Positions 16,692 to 26,085 of a DNA stretch of 64,000 nucleotides are shown piece after piece. The stretch spans positions 744,001 through 808,000 of the forward strand of contig CANMUI010000001.1 in the NCBI GenBank assembly GCA_947501045.1. The letters run 5' to 3'. The stretch's first letter is position 1, and every line of letters starts with the position of its first letter. The notes under the pieces were generated by a model. It saw nothing but the letters and a program-made list of their open reading frames with translations. It did no database searches and was not told the origin of the DNA. The stretch comes from an uncultured Psychrobacter sp. Lineage in GTDB: Bacteria > Pseudomonadota > Gammaproteobacteria > Pseudomonadales > Moraxellaceae. Both the position numbers and the translations under genes were made by a program.

Positions 16692-18095
16692 ATGTCGACA
16701 CAGAATCAGGCAACTCGTACTGAAAAAGACACCATGGGCAACGTAGAAGTGCCAGCTGACGCTTATTGGGGCGCGCAAACTCAGCGCAGCCGTGAGAACT
16801 TTAAGATTGGCGGTGAGACGTTGCCGCGTCCGATGATAGAAGCGATGGCACTGGTAAAAAAAGCCGCTGCTATCACTAATGCTAGTCTTGACCGTATTGA
16901 CGAAGATAAGCGTGACTTGATTGTTCAAGCGGCAGATGAAGTCATCAACGGTGGTCTTACTGATCAGTTTCCGCTTGTGGTGTGGCAGACCGGCTCTGGT
17001 ACGCAGTCAAACATGAACATGAACGAAGTGCTTGCCAACCGTGCCAATGAGATCGCAGGTAGCGAGCGCGGTAGCTATTCGCCCATTCACCCCAACGATC
17101 ATGTCAATCACGCCCAGTCTACCAACGACAGCTTCCCAACCGCTATTCGAGTGGCTGCAGCTCGTCAAATCAACAGCCTACTTATCCCAGCGGTAAAAGC
17201 GTTACGTGATACTTTAGATAAAAAAGCCAAAGAATTCGATAGCATCGTTAAAATTGGCCGTACCCATCTACAAGACGCCACGCCATTAACGCTAGGACAA
17301 GAATTTAGCGGTTATGTCAGTCAACTTGATCACTCATTGACTCGTATCGATAACGCTCTACAAGGTCTATATGAGTTGCCATTAGGTGGTACTGCGGTCG
17401 GTACAGGTCTCAACGCTCATCCTGATTACGCGGTAAAAGCAGCTGAGCAGTTATCAAAACTGACCGATCTACCTTTTGTGACCTCACCGAATAAATTTGA
17501 AGCCCTAGCGGCGCGTGATGCTGAAGTTTTTGCCTCTGGCGCACTAAAAACGCTAGCAGGTAGCTTAAATAAAATCGCTAACGACGTACGCTGGCTTGCT
17601 TCAGGACCTCGTTGCGGATTAGGCGAATTAACCATTCCAGAGAATGAGCCAGGCTCATCAATTATGCCGGGTAAAGTCAACCCAACCCAGTCAGAAGCTA
17701 TGACCATGGTCGTTGCACAGGTGATGGGTAATGACGTCACTATCAGTATGGCGGGCGCGTCTGGTAATTTTGAGCTCAACGTTTACAAGCCAGTGATTGC
17801 GTTTAATTTATTGCAATCTATCCAATTACTAGGTGATGCGTGCAATAGCTTTAATGACAACTGTGCCGTTGGTATTGAACCCGTTAAAGAGAAAATCAAT
17901 GATTTCTTGCATAACTCATTGATGCTCGTCACGGCGCTGAACCGTCATGTTGGTTATGAGAATGCCGCGAAGATTGCCAAAACGGCTTATAAAGAAAACA
18001 AAACGCTTAAACAAGTTGCGGTTGAGCTAGATCTGATGACCGAAGCGCAGTTTGATGAGTGGGTCACTCCTGAAGATATGGTGCATCCTTCTTAA
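16692..18095 (+). CDS. fumC: Class II fumarate hydratase
   Basis: 467 residues, normal length. It interconverts fumarate and malate in the citric acid cycle without an iron-sulphur cluster. Motifs in order: PADAYWGAQTQRSRENFKIG, QTGSGTQSNMNMNEVLANRA, HPNDHVNHAQSTNDSFPTA, GRTHLQDATPLTLGQE and the signature loop GSSIMPGKVNPTQSEA. An AGAGGA ribosome site precedes the start. It ends in a strong terminator. With aceA and glcB in the same window it completes malate and oxaloacetate supply from the glyoxylate shunt. Confidence 0.97.
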   Translation: MSTQNQATRTEKDTMGNVEVPADAYWGAQTQRSRENFKIGGETLPRPMIEAMALVKKAAAITNASLDRIDEDKRDLIVQAADEVINGGLTDQFPLVVWQTGSGTQSNMNMNEVLANRANEIAGSERGSYSPIHPNDHVNHAQSTNDSFPTAIRVAAARQINSLLIPAVKALRDTLDKKAKEFDSIVKIGRTHLQDATPLTLGQEFSGYVSQLDHSLTRIDNALQGLYELPLGGTAVGTGLNAHPDYAVKAAEQLSKLTDLPFVTSPNKFEALAARDAEVFASGALKTLAGSLNKIANDVRWLASGPRCGLGELTIPENEPGSSIMPGKVNPTQSEAMTMVVAQVMGNDVTISMAGASGNFELNVYKPVIAFNLLQSIQLLGDACNSFNDNCAVGIEPVKEKINDFLHNSLMLVTALNRHVGYENAAKIAKTAYKENKTLKQVAVELDLMTEAQFDEWVTPEDMVHPS

Positions 18096-18108
18096 TGTGA
18101 TTTGATCG

Positions 18109-18167
18109 GTAGGGTGGGTTAGCGAAAGCGTAACCCGCCGATTCCATTTGAACTAAAAAGACCTTGT
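18109..18167. repeat. 59-bp repeat, copy A (left of the decayed gene)
   Basis: Begins GTAGGGTGGGTTAGCGAAAG and ends AACTAAAAAGACCTTGT. The last 17 bases are identical to copy B at 19163-19221, and the first 33 differ at about 10 positions. The right end lies within the fumC terminator stem. Confidence 0.85.
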
Positions 18168-18193
18168 CACATCGCGTGGCAAGGTCTTTTTTT
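18155..18193 (+). terminator. Intrinsic terminator of fumC
   Basis: AAGACCTTG pairs with CAAGGTCTT, an inner CAC/GTG extends the stem with one mismatched pair, and the loop is ATCGC. Seven T follow. Confidence 0.9.
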
Positions 18194-18398
18194 GGGTTTT
18201 GGTTTTAATACACTATAATAGACACAAAACTAAAAATCTAATAATTATTAAATTCATTAGAAAATTAATTTTTATAAGTTGTTGATCTAGGAAAGAGACG
18301 TTAGTTATTAAGGAATATAAAAGAATTTATGTAGGTAGTAAATATCAAATGATAATCCAAATTCTTAGAATACTTTTAATTATTTAATTGAGATAATT

Positions 18399-19150
18399 AT
18401 GTATCAAAATTTGCCGAATATATGTTACGAGTGTGGAATACTGCTAGATTAAGAAAGTTTAACAAAAGAGCATGTACCTCCTAAGTGTTTTTTCCCCAAA
18501 GATAATAAAGTTTCTTTGATTACTGTACCTTCATGTATCAAGCATAATAGCGGTAAATCTAATGATGATGAGCACCTTCTGCAAATTATATCGCTTCAAA
18601 TTCTAGCTAATGAAAAGGGGCAGAATATTGCTACAAGTAAAGCTGTAAAGAGTATATTGAGAAATAGAAAGAGAACCAAGAGCTTAGCTAGTAACGCAAC
18701 CCTAGTCTATGTTGATGAAGAGAGAACAGGGCAACTCAAACCTACTTTTGTATTCAAGTTTGATGAGAATAAATTCAACAATAGTATATCTTCTGTTTGT
18801 AAAGGGTTGTACTACTACGAGTTTCATAAAATTTTTAATGGAAATATTAGAATTTACAATGAGTTTCAGATATCATTTGATGATGACTCAATAAATAAAA
18901 AAAAGAGTTTGATAAAAATAGAATTTTTATAGAGAAGAACTTTTCTGATGTCGAGAGAAAAGGAGAAAATCAAGAAATTTTTTACTATCAAATAATGAAG
19001 CCACCAAAAGGTTTGAGTTTTTCTTTAGCTATTAGACTTTGTTTTTATGAAGGCATTGGTGTCTTAGCTTTTTTGCAAGAAAAAAAGGAATTCACACTTA
19101 ATACAATCACAACTGCCCTAATTAAAGCGCAACAATTACCATCTTTATAA
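18399..19150 (+). pseudogene. Decayed HNH-type endonuclease-like gene
   Basis: From ATG 18399 the frame reads MYQNLPNICYECGILLD, then a TAA at 18450-18452, then continues ESLTKEHVPPKCFFPKDN and LITVPSCIKHNSGKSNDDE. The paired CxxC, the EHVPP motif and the Cys...HN pair form an HNH-style zinc-finger pattern. The frame ends at 18932, but the -1 frame carries on with EIFYYQIMKPPKG, FSLAIRLCFYEGIGV and a stop at 19148-19150. The shift is probably in the A-rich tract near 18890-18905. So at least one nonsense mutation and one frameshift break a single gene of about 250 codons. A shorter product starting at 18516 is possible but would lack the first zinc pair. The region is much more AT-rich than its neighbours, suggesting transfer. 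Confidence 0.75.
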
Positions 19151-19162
19151 AGACTTTAGTGA

Positions 19163-19221
19163 GTAGAGTGGGTCAGTAAAAGTGTAAATCACCGACGTCC
19201 TTGTAACTAAAAAGACCTTGT
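19163..19221. repeat. 59-bp repeat, copy B (right of the decayed gene)
   Basis: Begins GTAGAGTGGGTCAGTAAAAG and ends AACTAAAAAGACCTTGT, matching copy A at 18109. It holds only the left half of the fumC terminator stem, so it looks like a truncated duplicate. It starts 13 bases after the stop of the decayed gene. Confidence 0.85.
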
Positions 19222-19252
19222 TTTGAACTGAGCCTAGATAATTGCACCAAAT

Positions 19253-19285
19253 AAAAAAGGGCACATGAATTACTCATGCACCCTT
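19253..19285 (-). terminator. Intrinsic terminator of hsp20
   Basis: AAGGG/CCCTT and CATGA/TCATG form a stem interrupted by a CA/CA internal loop. The A run at 19253-19258 becomes the T run on the minus strand. Confidence 0.75.
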
Positions 19286-19342
19286 ATAATTTTATCTAAC
19301 TTTTTATGAAAGCTTGTTTATTTTTATTTAATATTAGATTTA

Positions 19343-19771
19343 TTATTTAATCTCAAGCTTTTTGCGCTCCGAGCTGGTCTCTTTTGGTAGTACCAACTGC
19401 AATACGCCATTCTCATAGGACGCTTCTGCGGCATCGACCTTTACCTTAGATGGCAACTGGAAACTACGTGAGACCGAGCCAAAGTAACGCTCACTACGAA
19501 GTACTTTATTACCGTCTTTTTGCTCATCTTTTTGGGCAATCTCAGCACTAATAGAGACGATATCTCCGGTAATGGACAGGTCAATATCTTCTTTAGCCAC
19601 GCCCGGTATTTCAGCGTTTACATAGAAAGCCTCATCTTTTTCACTGACATCAATCTTGATTTGGCTAGCATTAGGAAGCGTTTCACCATGCAGCGGACGC
19701 ATCAAAAAGCTAGGAGCCATCTCATCAAAGAAGTTGTCAAATAGTGAATTACGTGTAACTAGTTTACTCAT
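19343..19771 (-). CDS. Small heat-shock protein, Hsp20 family
   Basis: 142 residues. The alpha-crystallin domain covers most of the protein from about residue 35: IKIDVSEKDEAFYVNAEIPG, KEDIDLSITGDIVSISAEI, SERYFGSVSRSFQLPSKV, ASYENGVLQLVLPK (the typical GVLxLxLPK end of the domain). The tail ends KLEIK. It holds unfolding proteins in an ATP-independent way. An AAGGAGACTGTT ribosome site precedes the start. A CTTGAAA element lies on the minus strand at 19842-19848, upstream of the gene, and resembles a heat-shock sigma -35 sequence, but I could not find a well-spaced partner -10. Confidence 0.93.
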   Translation of the reverse strand: MSKLVTRNSLFDNFFDEMAPSFLMRPLHGETLPNASQIKIDVSEKDEAFYVNAEIPGVAKEDIDLSITGDIVSISAEIAQKDEQKDGNKVLRSERYFGSVSRSFQLPSKVKVDAAEASYENGVLQLVLPKETSSERKKLEIK

Positions 19772-19879
19772 AACAGTCTCCTTATCATTGATTGTTTATT
19801 GTGTATCTGACCTGTCATATATATAAAGATGCGCTATAGAATTTCAAGAATTTTATTCCACATTGCATGTAATGATATG

Positions 19880-20740
19880 TTATTGAATGACATTGTCTTT
19901 AGCTGTTTTCTTAGAATATATATTAATCGCGTTACCAGCGACGATCAGTAATATGCCAACTAGCAAAGCCACACTAAAACGCTCTGAATATAAAAGCACG
20001 CCAACGATAGAGATTAGCGGTAATCTAAACAAATCCATAGTGACTACAAATGTCACCTCCGCATATTGCATGGCTTTGGTCATACAATAATGCGCCGATA
20101 GCGCGGTCACGCCTATGATTATGAGCCACAGCCACTGAATCCCTACCGGCGTTGTCCAGCCTTGTGTAAATAAAAGCAGCCCTAAAGGCGCTTGAATCAA
20201 ACACATCATAAAAATGATAGTTATTGGGCTATCGGTATTAGATAGCGATTTTGTAGAGACATGGGCACAGGCATAACAAATAGCCGCGCCCAATACGATT
20301 AATGACCCATAGCTTGCGACCCCTAAGCGTGGCTGTACGATAACGATGATTCCTAGAATACCTAACAGGACAGCGATCACTTTTTTTACTGTGATAGGTT
20401 CTTTCAAAAACAGATAGGAGATGATTATCGTCCAAAAGGGTACGGTAAATTCAATAGCAAAAACAGTGGCTAAAGGTAGTAATCCTATGCCCAAAAACCA
20501 GCCATATTGACCTGCGAAATGAAATAAATTTCTTACTAAGTGTAGTTTAATACGCGTAGGAAATGAAAAATGCTCTTTTTTCAATAACAGTATAATGGGC
20601 GATAATACCAGCAGGCCGACTATACTTCTAAAGAATAAAATCTGAAACACACCGATTTGACTATTGAGCTCACGAGCACCAATAGCCATCAAACAAAACG
20701 AGGTAAGCGCTCCAATCATCCAGAGGGTAGCATGGATCAT
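19880..20740 (-). CDS. EamA/DMT-family transporter
   Basis: 286 residues from the ATG at 20740, chosen over an in-frame TTG at 20776 because AAGGAT precedes it at the right distance. Ten membrane helices are seen, arranged as two EamA repeats: HATLWMIGALTSFCLMAIGA and, in the second half, GSLIVLGAAICYACAHVSTKS. The conserved ends of each repeat (TVPFWTIIISYLFLKEPITVKK and, near the C-terminus, VGVLLYSERFSVALLVGILLI) are visible. The family exports metabolites such as amino acids. Substrate unknown. It ends in a short Lys-rich tail and is probably monocistronic. Confidence 0.88.
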   Translation of the reverse strand: MIHATLWMIGALTSFCLMAIGARELNSQIGVFQILFFRSIVGLLVLSPIILLLKKEHFSFPTRIKLHLVRNLFHFAGQYGWFLGIGLLPLATVFAIEFTVPFWTIIISYLFLKEPITVKKVIAVLLGILGIIVIVQPRLGVASYGSLIVLGAAICYACAHVSTKSLSNTDSPITIIFMMCLIQAPLGLLLFTQGWTTPVGIQWLWLIIIGVTALSAHYCMTKAMQYAEVTFVVTMDLFRLPLISIVGVLLYSERFSVALLVGILLIVAGNAINIYSKKTAKDNVIQ

Positions 20741-20828
20741 AATGGGGCTATCCTTTATATAAATATATAAAATCAAATTTGCAGTTTATATTATAGGCTA
20801 ATGTTTCATGACAACGAATCAACACAAT

Positions 20829-20862
20829 AAAAAAGCCAAGCAAAATGCTCAGCTTCTTTAAT
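20829..20862 (-). terminator. Probable weak terminator of the OmpV-like gene
   Basis: AAGC...GCTT and AGC...GCT arms around AAAAT form an imperfect hairpin. The A run on the plus strand gives a T run on the minus strand. Confidence 0.4.
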
Positions 20863-20885
20863 ATCTATTTCTCTTTTAAAAACCC

Positions 20886-21689
20886 TTAAAATTTATATAG
20901 CAGTCCAAGCGTCGTCGTTGAATCAGTACGCGAATCCACCATCGGGCTATCGTACTGCTCATTAGGTAAGTAGCTCAAACTTTGATTAAAAAATCCTGCC
21001 CAGTTCTCGTTGAAATCATAATTAGCACTAACATTAATATAAGGGTTCAAGCTGGCATTTGAAGAATAAGCCTCAACGCCGGTATCCGCCGACTCTTCAT
21101 CACTCACCCCATAATAATATTCATTATAGTCCTCGTCATGATATTCAAAACCAATGCTCGGATAGACTGTCAAATTCCCTTTGGTAATGCGAGCTAGGTA
21201 CGTTAAGCGCGCAATGTTGCCGCCGCTACGATCTAAGATATCAGTAGCGGCTTGTAGGCGAAAACCGCCAATTGGGGTACGACGTAAGTAGGTTAGACCG
21301 GCCGCTGCTGATGACTTACGCTTATCTAAACCTTGCAGTGCTCCCTCGGCATCATCGGGATCAAACTCTGAACCTGCCAATTGCGCATAAGCTGATAACT
21401 GATTAGTGCCATCATTGATGAGATAAACGCCTGCTTGGGCGCCGCGTGCGTAAATTCTATTATTATCGTAAAACACCCCCGGCAATACTCGTACGTCTTC
21501 ATCAGTATCATAAGCGTTATTAGCATACAACACATTGACCCCAACGCTTAGCTGCGCATCTTGATCAGCAGGCAGGTTTTTAAAAGGAGCAGCATGAGTC
21601 AAACTTACCGTACCAAGCAGTGCAGTAGTGGTAAGGACTGTTAGCAAAAGATGGGTAGAAGTTTGCGATAGCGTTGGTAATTTATACAT
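20886..21689 (-). CDS. MipA/OmpV-family outer membrane protein
   Basis: 267 residues. The signal peptide runs to about residue 33 (LLLTVLTTTALLGTVSLTHA, cleavage before APFKN). Beta-strand-like segments follow, with typical family features: LSVGVNVLYANNAY, VRVLPGVFYDNNRIYARG, AGVYLINDGTNQLSAYAQLAG, AAAGLTYLRRTPIGGFRLQA and a C-terminal STTTLGLLYKF ending in Phe, as outer-membrane barrels do. The family has been linked to MltA interaction or to porin-like and metal-stress roles; here only an outer-membrane barrel can be claimed. Monocistronic on the minus strand, before the rhomboid gene. Confidence 0.85.
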   Translation of the reverse strand: MYKLPTLSQTSTHLLLTVLTTTALLGTVSLTHAAPFKNLPADQDAQLSVGVNVLYANNAYDTDEDVRVLPGVFYDNNRIYARGAQAGVYLINDGTNQLSAYAQLAGSEFDPDDAEGALQGLDKRKSSAAAGLTYLRRTPIGGFRLQAATDILDRSGGNIARLTYLARITKGNLTVYPSIGFEYHDEDYNEYYYGVSDEESADTGVEAYSSNASLNPYINVSANYDFNENWAGFFNQSLSYLPNEQYDSPMVDSRTDSTTTLGLLYKF

Positions 21690-21856
21690 AATTAATTCTC
21701 TTGAACGGTTAGGCGAGTAGGCGAATAAAAACAGCTGTGTAGGAGTTCTAGAGCGTATTTTAGTATTACCTTATTACTTTTGACATACCTTTTTACAATA
21801 TTATTAGCAGTAGGAATCAGGTGCTACTATTTATTCTACAGCTCGAGCTAATAGTT

Positions 21857-22798
21857 TTATTCTACAGCACTTAATACTTGCAATATTTGATTGTGAATAT
21901 CTTGCCACCACCAGACAAAGCCAGCGGCTATGAGTAGTATGACTATCCATGGCAGCAATTGCCAGAAAATAGTGGGTTTTTTAGCTTTTTTTGGTTCAGG
22001 GTAGAAGGCATCGACATAGGCATCATCAGTATCATTGACTGAGGTCACCATCGCCTCATCAATAGCAGAATTTACAGGAATATCGTTCTGGCCATTGCTA
22101 TAGACCTCGTTATTCGTAGAGTGACTATTAGTTGAGTAATTATGATAAATAGCAAAATCTTGCGGCTTTGCTTGCAGGCGCTGGCGATAAGCGATAGCAA
22201 AACCTAGCGCAATAATTAATCCTGTGATAGCGCCACCGATATGTCCCGCATTATCAATGCCGGGTACGGCAAAACCATAAACGAGATTGATGCCCATGAT
22301 AAAAATCAAGCTTTTAAGATTAAGCACCATACCGTTGACAGATATCTTAAATAACGCTGCTATTAACAATGCCGCGCCGATGCCCATGATACCGCCAGAC
22401 GCACCAGCTGATAATCCGGGTTGCCCCGTTCCATCCAGAATTGACTGCCATGTGATATAGCTGTTGAGCAAATTTCCACCAATAACCGCGAGCAAAAATA
22501 ATGCCAAAAACTTAGCCGAACCAAACATCGGCTCAGCCACTTGACCGAAGAAGTACATGGCAAAACCATTAAACAATAAATGCATAAGGCCAATGTGCAA
22601 AAAACCACTACTAACCAGCCGCCATGGCTCATCGCCCATAGTATAGGGTAGAGCATTAGCTCCCCAATGCAGCAACGCTTCTGTTGACGGGTTATTAGGG
22701 TCAACGCCAGTCAAAAACTGCACGATATATAGCCCTATAAAGCTGGTCAATAGTAAGGCCGTTACAGGTGCCGTTTTTAGTAATTGTTGAATAGTCAT
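21857..22798 (-). CDS. Rhomboid-family intramembrane serine protease
   Basis: 313 residues from the ATG at 22798; a TTG three codons earlier is possible. Six or seven membrane helices include the rhomboid core: WRLVSSGFLHIGLMHLLFNG with the conserved HxxxHxxxN, GASGGIMGIGAAL with the nucleophile Ser (GASG), and DNAGHIGGAITGLIIAL with the catalytic His. A seventh helix is near the C-terminus (LLPWIVILLIAAGFVWWW), preceded by a hydrophilic stretch of about 65 residues rich in Asn, Ser and Asp. It cleaves membrane proteins inside the bilayer. The soluble loop is longer than in minimal rhomboids. Target unknown. Confidence 0.9.
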   Translation of the reverse strand: MTIQQLLKTAPVTALLLTSFIGLYIVQFLTGVDPNNPSTEALLHWGANALPYTMGDEPWRLVSSGFLHIGLMHLLFNGFAMYFFGQVAEPMFGSAKFLALFLLAVIGGNLLNSYITWQSILDGTGQPGLSAGASGGIMGIGAALLIAALFKISVNGMVLNLKSLIFIMGINLVYGFAVPGIDNAGHIGGAITGLIIALGFAIAYRQRLQAKPQDFAIYHNYSTNSHSTNNEVYSNGQNDIPVNSAIDEAMVTSVNDTDDAYVDAFYPEPKKAKKPTIFWQLLPWIVILLIAAGFVWWWQDIHNQILQVLSAVE

Positions 22799-22909
22799 AA
22801 AGCCCAATGTCTATCAGATAGTATAAGCAGAGTATAAAGGCTATGCATGCTATAAACAAAATTATCAGTGTTTAAATAATAGACACAATAAAGACTATGT
22901 CAGTTGCAA

Positions 22910-24142
22910 TTAGGATTGACTATACCAGTGCTCGTTCAAGGAAGGAGCAATATAAGGCTGCGCAGTTTTAAGCTGCTCATACGTGCCCTTGACTAAAATA
23001 TCACTGGTCACTTGCTTGATATCGGTATGTCCACAAAAAGCCATGCTAATATCACACTCTTTATAGATCAGCTCAAGCGCGCGGCGCACGCCGTCCTCGC
23101 CATAAGCACCAAGACCATAAAGAAAGGCGCGGCCAATCATGGTACCGTTAGCACCAAGCGCCAGCGCTTTGAGTACATCTTGACCCGAGCGAATACCGCT
23201 ATCAAGCCAGATTTCAATCTGACTGTTCTCCGCGCGCACTGCTTGCACGATATCACTAAGCGCAGCAATAGAGGAGAGGGCACCGTCCAATTGACGACCG
23301 CCGTGATTGGAGACTACCAGCGCATCTGCGCCGCTACGCGCCGCCATTATAGCGTCCTCGGGCTCCATAATGCCCTTAATAACTAACTTTCCACCCCATT
23401 GATCTTTGATCCGCGCCACATCATCCCAGCTCAAACGCGGATCGAACTGCTCAGCAGTCCATGCTGATAGTGATGAGATATCTTCAACATTTTTGGCATG
23501 ACCGACGATATTACCAAAAGTGCGTCTTTTAGTACCCAGCATATTTAGGCACCATTCAGGCTTAGTCATCAGGTTAAGAATATTAGCAAGTGTCGGTTTG
23601 GGCGGCGCTGATAGACCGTTTTTGATGTCTTTATGGCGCTGACCGAGCACTTGCAAATCAGCGGTCAAAATAAGCGCTGAGCAGTTGGCTGCTTTGGCAC
23701 GGCGGATCAGATTGGCCATAAAGTCCTGATCGCGCATGACATAGAGCTGAAACCAAAACGGCGCGCTGGTGTTTTCCGCGACATCTTCGATAGAGCAGAT
23801 ACTCATCGTCGATAGGGAGAACGGCACGCCAAACTTTTCAGCGGCGCGGGCGGCATGAATCTCGCCATCCGCCCACATCATGCCAGTAAAGCCCGTTGGC
23901 GCAATGGCAACAGGCATCGAAGATGCGTCCCCTGCCATATGTGTGCTAAGGGTGCGCCCTTCCATATTGACTAGTACCCGTTGACGCAGCTTAATACGAT
24001 CAAAGTCAGTTTCGTTGTTACGATAAGTGGTCTCGGTCCATGACCCTGAATCGACATAATCATAAAACATACGCGGTACTTTGCGCTCAGCCACACGGCG
24101 CAAATCTTCGATCTCTGTCACTTTGCTTAGGTCTTTTGTCAT
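22910..24142 (-). CDS. lldD: L-lactate dehydrogenase, FMN-dependent (alpha-hydroxyacid oxidase family)
   Basis: 410 residues. The fold is a TIM barrel binding FMN: VPRMFYDYVDSGSWTETTYR at about residue 23, substrate region VAIAPTGFTGMMWADGE, FSLSTMSICSIEDVAE, WFQLYVMRDQDF, the catalytic-loop LVVSNHGGRQLDGALSS and IWLDSGIRSGQDVLKALALG. It oxidises L-lactate to pyruvate, passing electrons to the respiratory chain. It lies 176 bases downstream of the lactate permease on the same strand, so the two likely form an operon. No regulator of the LldR type is adjacent. Confidence 0.95.
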   Translation of the reverse strand: MTKDLSKVTEIEDLRRVAERKVPRMFYDYVDSGSWTETTYRNNETDFDRIKLRQRVLVNMEGRTLSTHMAGDASSMPVAIAPTGFTGMMWADGEIHAARAAEKFGVPFSLSTMSICSIEDVAENTSAPFWFQLYVMRDQDFMANLIRRAKAANCSALILTADLQVLGQRHKDIKNGLSAPPKPTLANILNLMTKPEWCLNMLGTKRRTFGNIVGHAKNVEDISSLSAWTAEQFDPRLSWDDVARIKDQWGGKLVIKGIMEPEDAIMAARSGADALVVSNHGGRQLDGALSSIAALSDIVQAVRAENSQIEIWLDSGIRSGQDVLKALALGANGTMIGRAFLYGLGAYGEDGVRRALELIYKECDISMAFCGHTDIKQVTSDILVKGTYEQLKTAQPYIAPSLNEHWYSQS

Positions 24143-24318
24143 AACGTTTATCCTTTATCTTCTACTTTTTATCATAGTCAATCACAGTTATATAATAGTT
24201 ATTGCGATAGTTATTATAATCGTGCTGTCATTTTAACCTAATGCTATTAAAAATAAATTAATAGCGATAGCTTGTATCGCTATTGGTATTACTATTGACT
24301 TTACCAGCAACATTGCAG

Positions 24319-26085
24319 TCAATGGCTCTTCTTAGTAGCGGGTTTTTGGCTAAAAGACATCAGTCCAAAAAAGGTTAGAGGCCAGATAACGGCTAAAGCC
24401 CACCACCACATCTCACCAAAGATAATGCCCATACCAATGAGTCCGGCTTGTACCACATAATAAGTCATTGCCAGTAATGTTTTGCGGATAACATAACCTT
24501 CTTTATCCATCAAGCCGACTACAGCGCAAGCAGCGACCACGTTATGCACAGCAATCATATTACCAGCAGCACCGCCCACCGCTTGTAGAGCAACGACTTG
24601 TGCGGCAAGGTTGGTGTCGAGACCTATTTGACTGGCCGTTGACCACTGGAAATAGGAGAACATCATATTACTAACCGTATTTGATCCAGCAATGAAGGCA
24701 CCCATCGCGCCAATCCATGGAGAAACGAGCGGCCAAGTATTCTGAAAAGCCCCAGCTGCGCTTTCAGCTAATAATATAGGCATGGCTGGTAGTGCATTAG
24801 CGACGTCGAGAGCTGAACCAGAGTGAATAAATACCTGAACCATAGGTACTGAAAATAGTAAAGCGGGCGCTGCGGCGGCCATAGTTTTTGCCGAACTGCT
24901 CCAACTGCGTTTGACCGCCTGTCCATTCATCTTAAATAGTAAAATACATAACAAAGAGCTAATAATCAAAATAGCGCCTGGAGAATAGGCCAGCTGCACT
25001 TTACTAGAGATAGTCGTACCAAACAGATTAGCAAATTCGATGGTGGTCACATCCCCCGTCAAAAACGCTTTGAGAGGAGCGATGACTCTAGTGATAATCA
25101 ATAGAGCGATAACGATGAGATAAGGAGAGAATGCACGAACCAAAGAGAACTTTGGGGCAATAGTATCATCGTAAGTCTCTTCTGTTAGCGAGCCCAGCCA
25201 GTCCTTATCCCAATCAGCGCGCGGCGCAAAAGTAAAAGTATCTTTAGGCATCAAAAATCCACGCCTAGCAGCAGGTAGTACAATCATCAGGCCGATAAAA
25301 CCACCTACCAAAGAGGGAAACTCAGGGCCTAGATATTCAGCAACCAATAAATAAGGCAGCGTAAAGCTAAGACCTGCAAAGATGGCAAATGGCCACACTT
25401 TAAGTCCTTCTACAAAGGAGCGTTTTTCACCAAAGAATCTGGTTAAGAATGCACTTAATATGAGCGGAATTAAAAAGCCGACTAGTGCATGAATAAGGCC
25501 AACATTACCCGTGATTTGTAATAGATAGTTCTCTGTAGACAGCGGTGCGATGGCTTGAGTTATGTCTTGCTTATCGTCGATACCGGTCCAAACTCCAAGG
25601 AGTATAGGGGTGCCGACAGCTCCAAATGATACCGGTGTCGACTGAATAATTAGCACAGCCATGACCGAGGCCATGGCAGGGAAACCTAACGCTAAAAGCA
25701 ACGGTGCCCCAATAGCAGAGGGCGTACCAAATCCTGATGAACCCTCTACCATTGAGCAAAATAACCAAGCCACAATGATCGCCTGAACCCGCCTATCGGG
25801 CGATATGTCCATAAAGCCTTTACGAATAGCGACAATAGCGCCGCCTTCTTTTAAAGTGTTTAATAGTAAAATAGCGGCAAATACAATAAATAAGAGGGTA
25901 AGGGCAACGATAATTCCATTTACAGTAGCAGCTGCCACTTGAGCGCCGCTGGCTTGCCACACAAATAAAGCTAGCAAAGCGGTCACCAAATAGGCAATGC
26001 TCATAGATATTTTGGCGGGCAAACGCAGTAAGACCAATAAAACTAGAACGACTAAAATCGGAGAAAGAGCCAGAAGGGTATACAT
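24319..26085 (-). CDS. lctP: L-lactate permease
   Basis: 588 residues from the ATG at 26085, preceded by AAGGA; an in-frame TTG three codons before is less likely. Around 12-14 membrane helices. Family-specific segments: SPILVVLVLLVLLRLPAKIS, GGAIVAIRKGFMDISPDRRV, CSMVEGSSGFGTPSAIGAPL, STPVSFGAVGTPILLGVW, SPWIGAMGAFIAGSNTVSNM and VGGAAGNMIAVHNVVAACA. It imports lactate with protons. Upstream of lldD on the same strand, fitting a lactate uptake and oxidation operon. Confidence 0.95.
   Translation of the reverse strand: MYTLLALSPILVVLVLLVLLRLPAKISMSIAYLVTALLALFVWQASGAQVAAATVNGIIVALTLLFIVFAAILLLNTLKEGGAIVAIRKGFMDISPDRRVQAIIVAWLFCSMVEGSSGFGTPSAIGAPLLLALGFPAMASVMAVLIIQSTPVSFGAVGTPILLGVWTGIDDKQDITQAIAPLSTENYLLQITGNVGLIHALVGFLIPLILSAFLTRFFGEKRSFVEGLKVWPFAIFAGLSFTLPYLLVAEYLGPEFPSLVGGFIGLMIVLPAARRGFLMPKDTFTFAPRADWDKDWLGSLTEETYDDTIAPKFSLVRAFSPYLIVIALLIITRVIAPLKAFLTGDVTTIEFANLFGTTISSKVQLAYSPGAILIISSLLCILLFKMNGQAVKRSWSSSAKTMAAAAPALLFSVPMVQVFIHSGSALDVANALPAMPILLAESAAGAFQNTWPLVSPWIGAMGAFIAGSNTVSNMMFSYFQWSTASQIGLDTNLAAQVVALQAVGGAAGNMIAVHNVVAACAVVGLMDKEGYVIRKTLLAMTYYVVQAGLIGMGIIFGEMWWWALAVIWPLTFFGLMSFSQKPATKKSH

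Noticed and set aside
19842..19848. Heat-shock sigma -35 like CTTGAAA before hsp20
   Set aside because: No -10 element of the heat-shock type at an acceptable distance; kept only as a note in the hsp20 entry.
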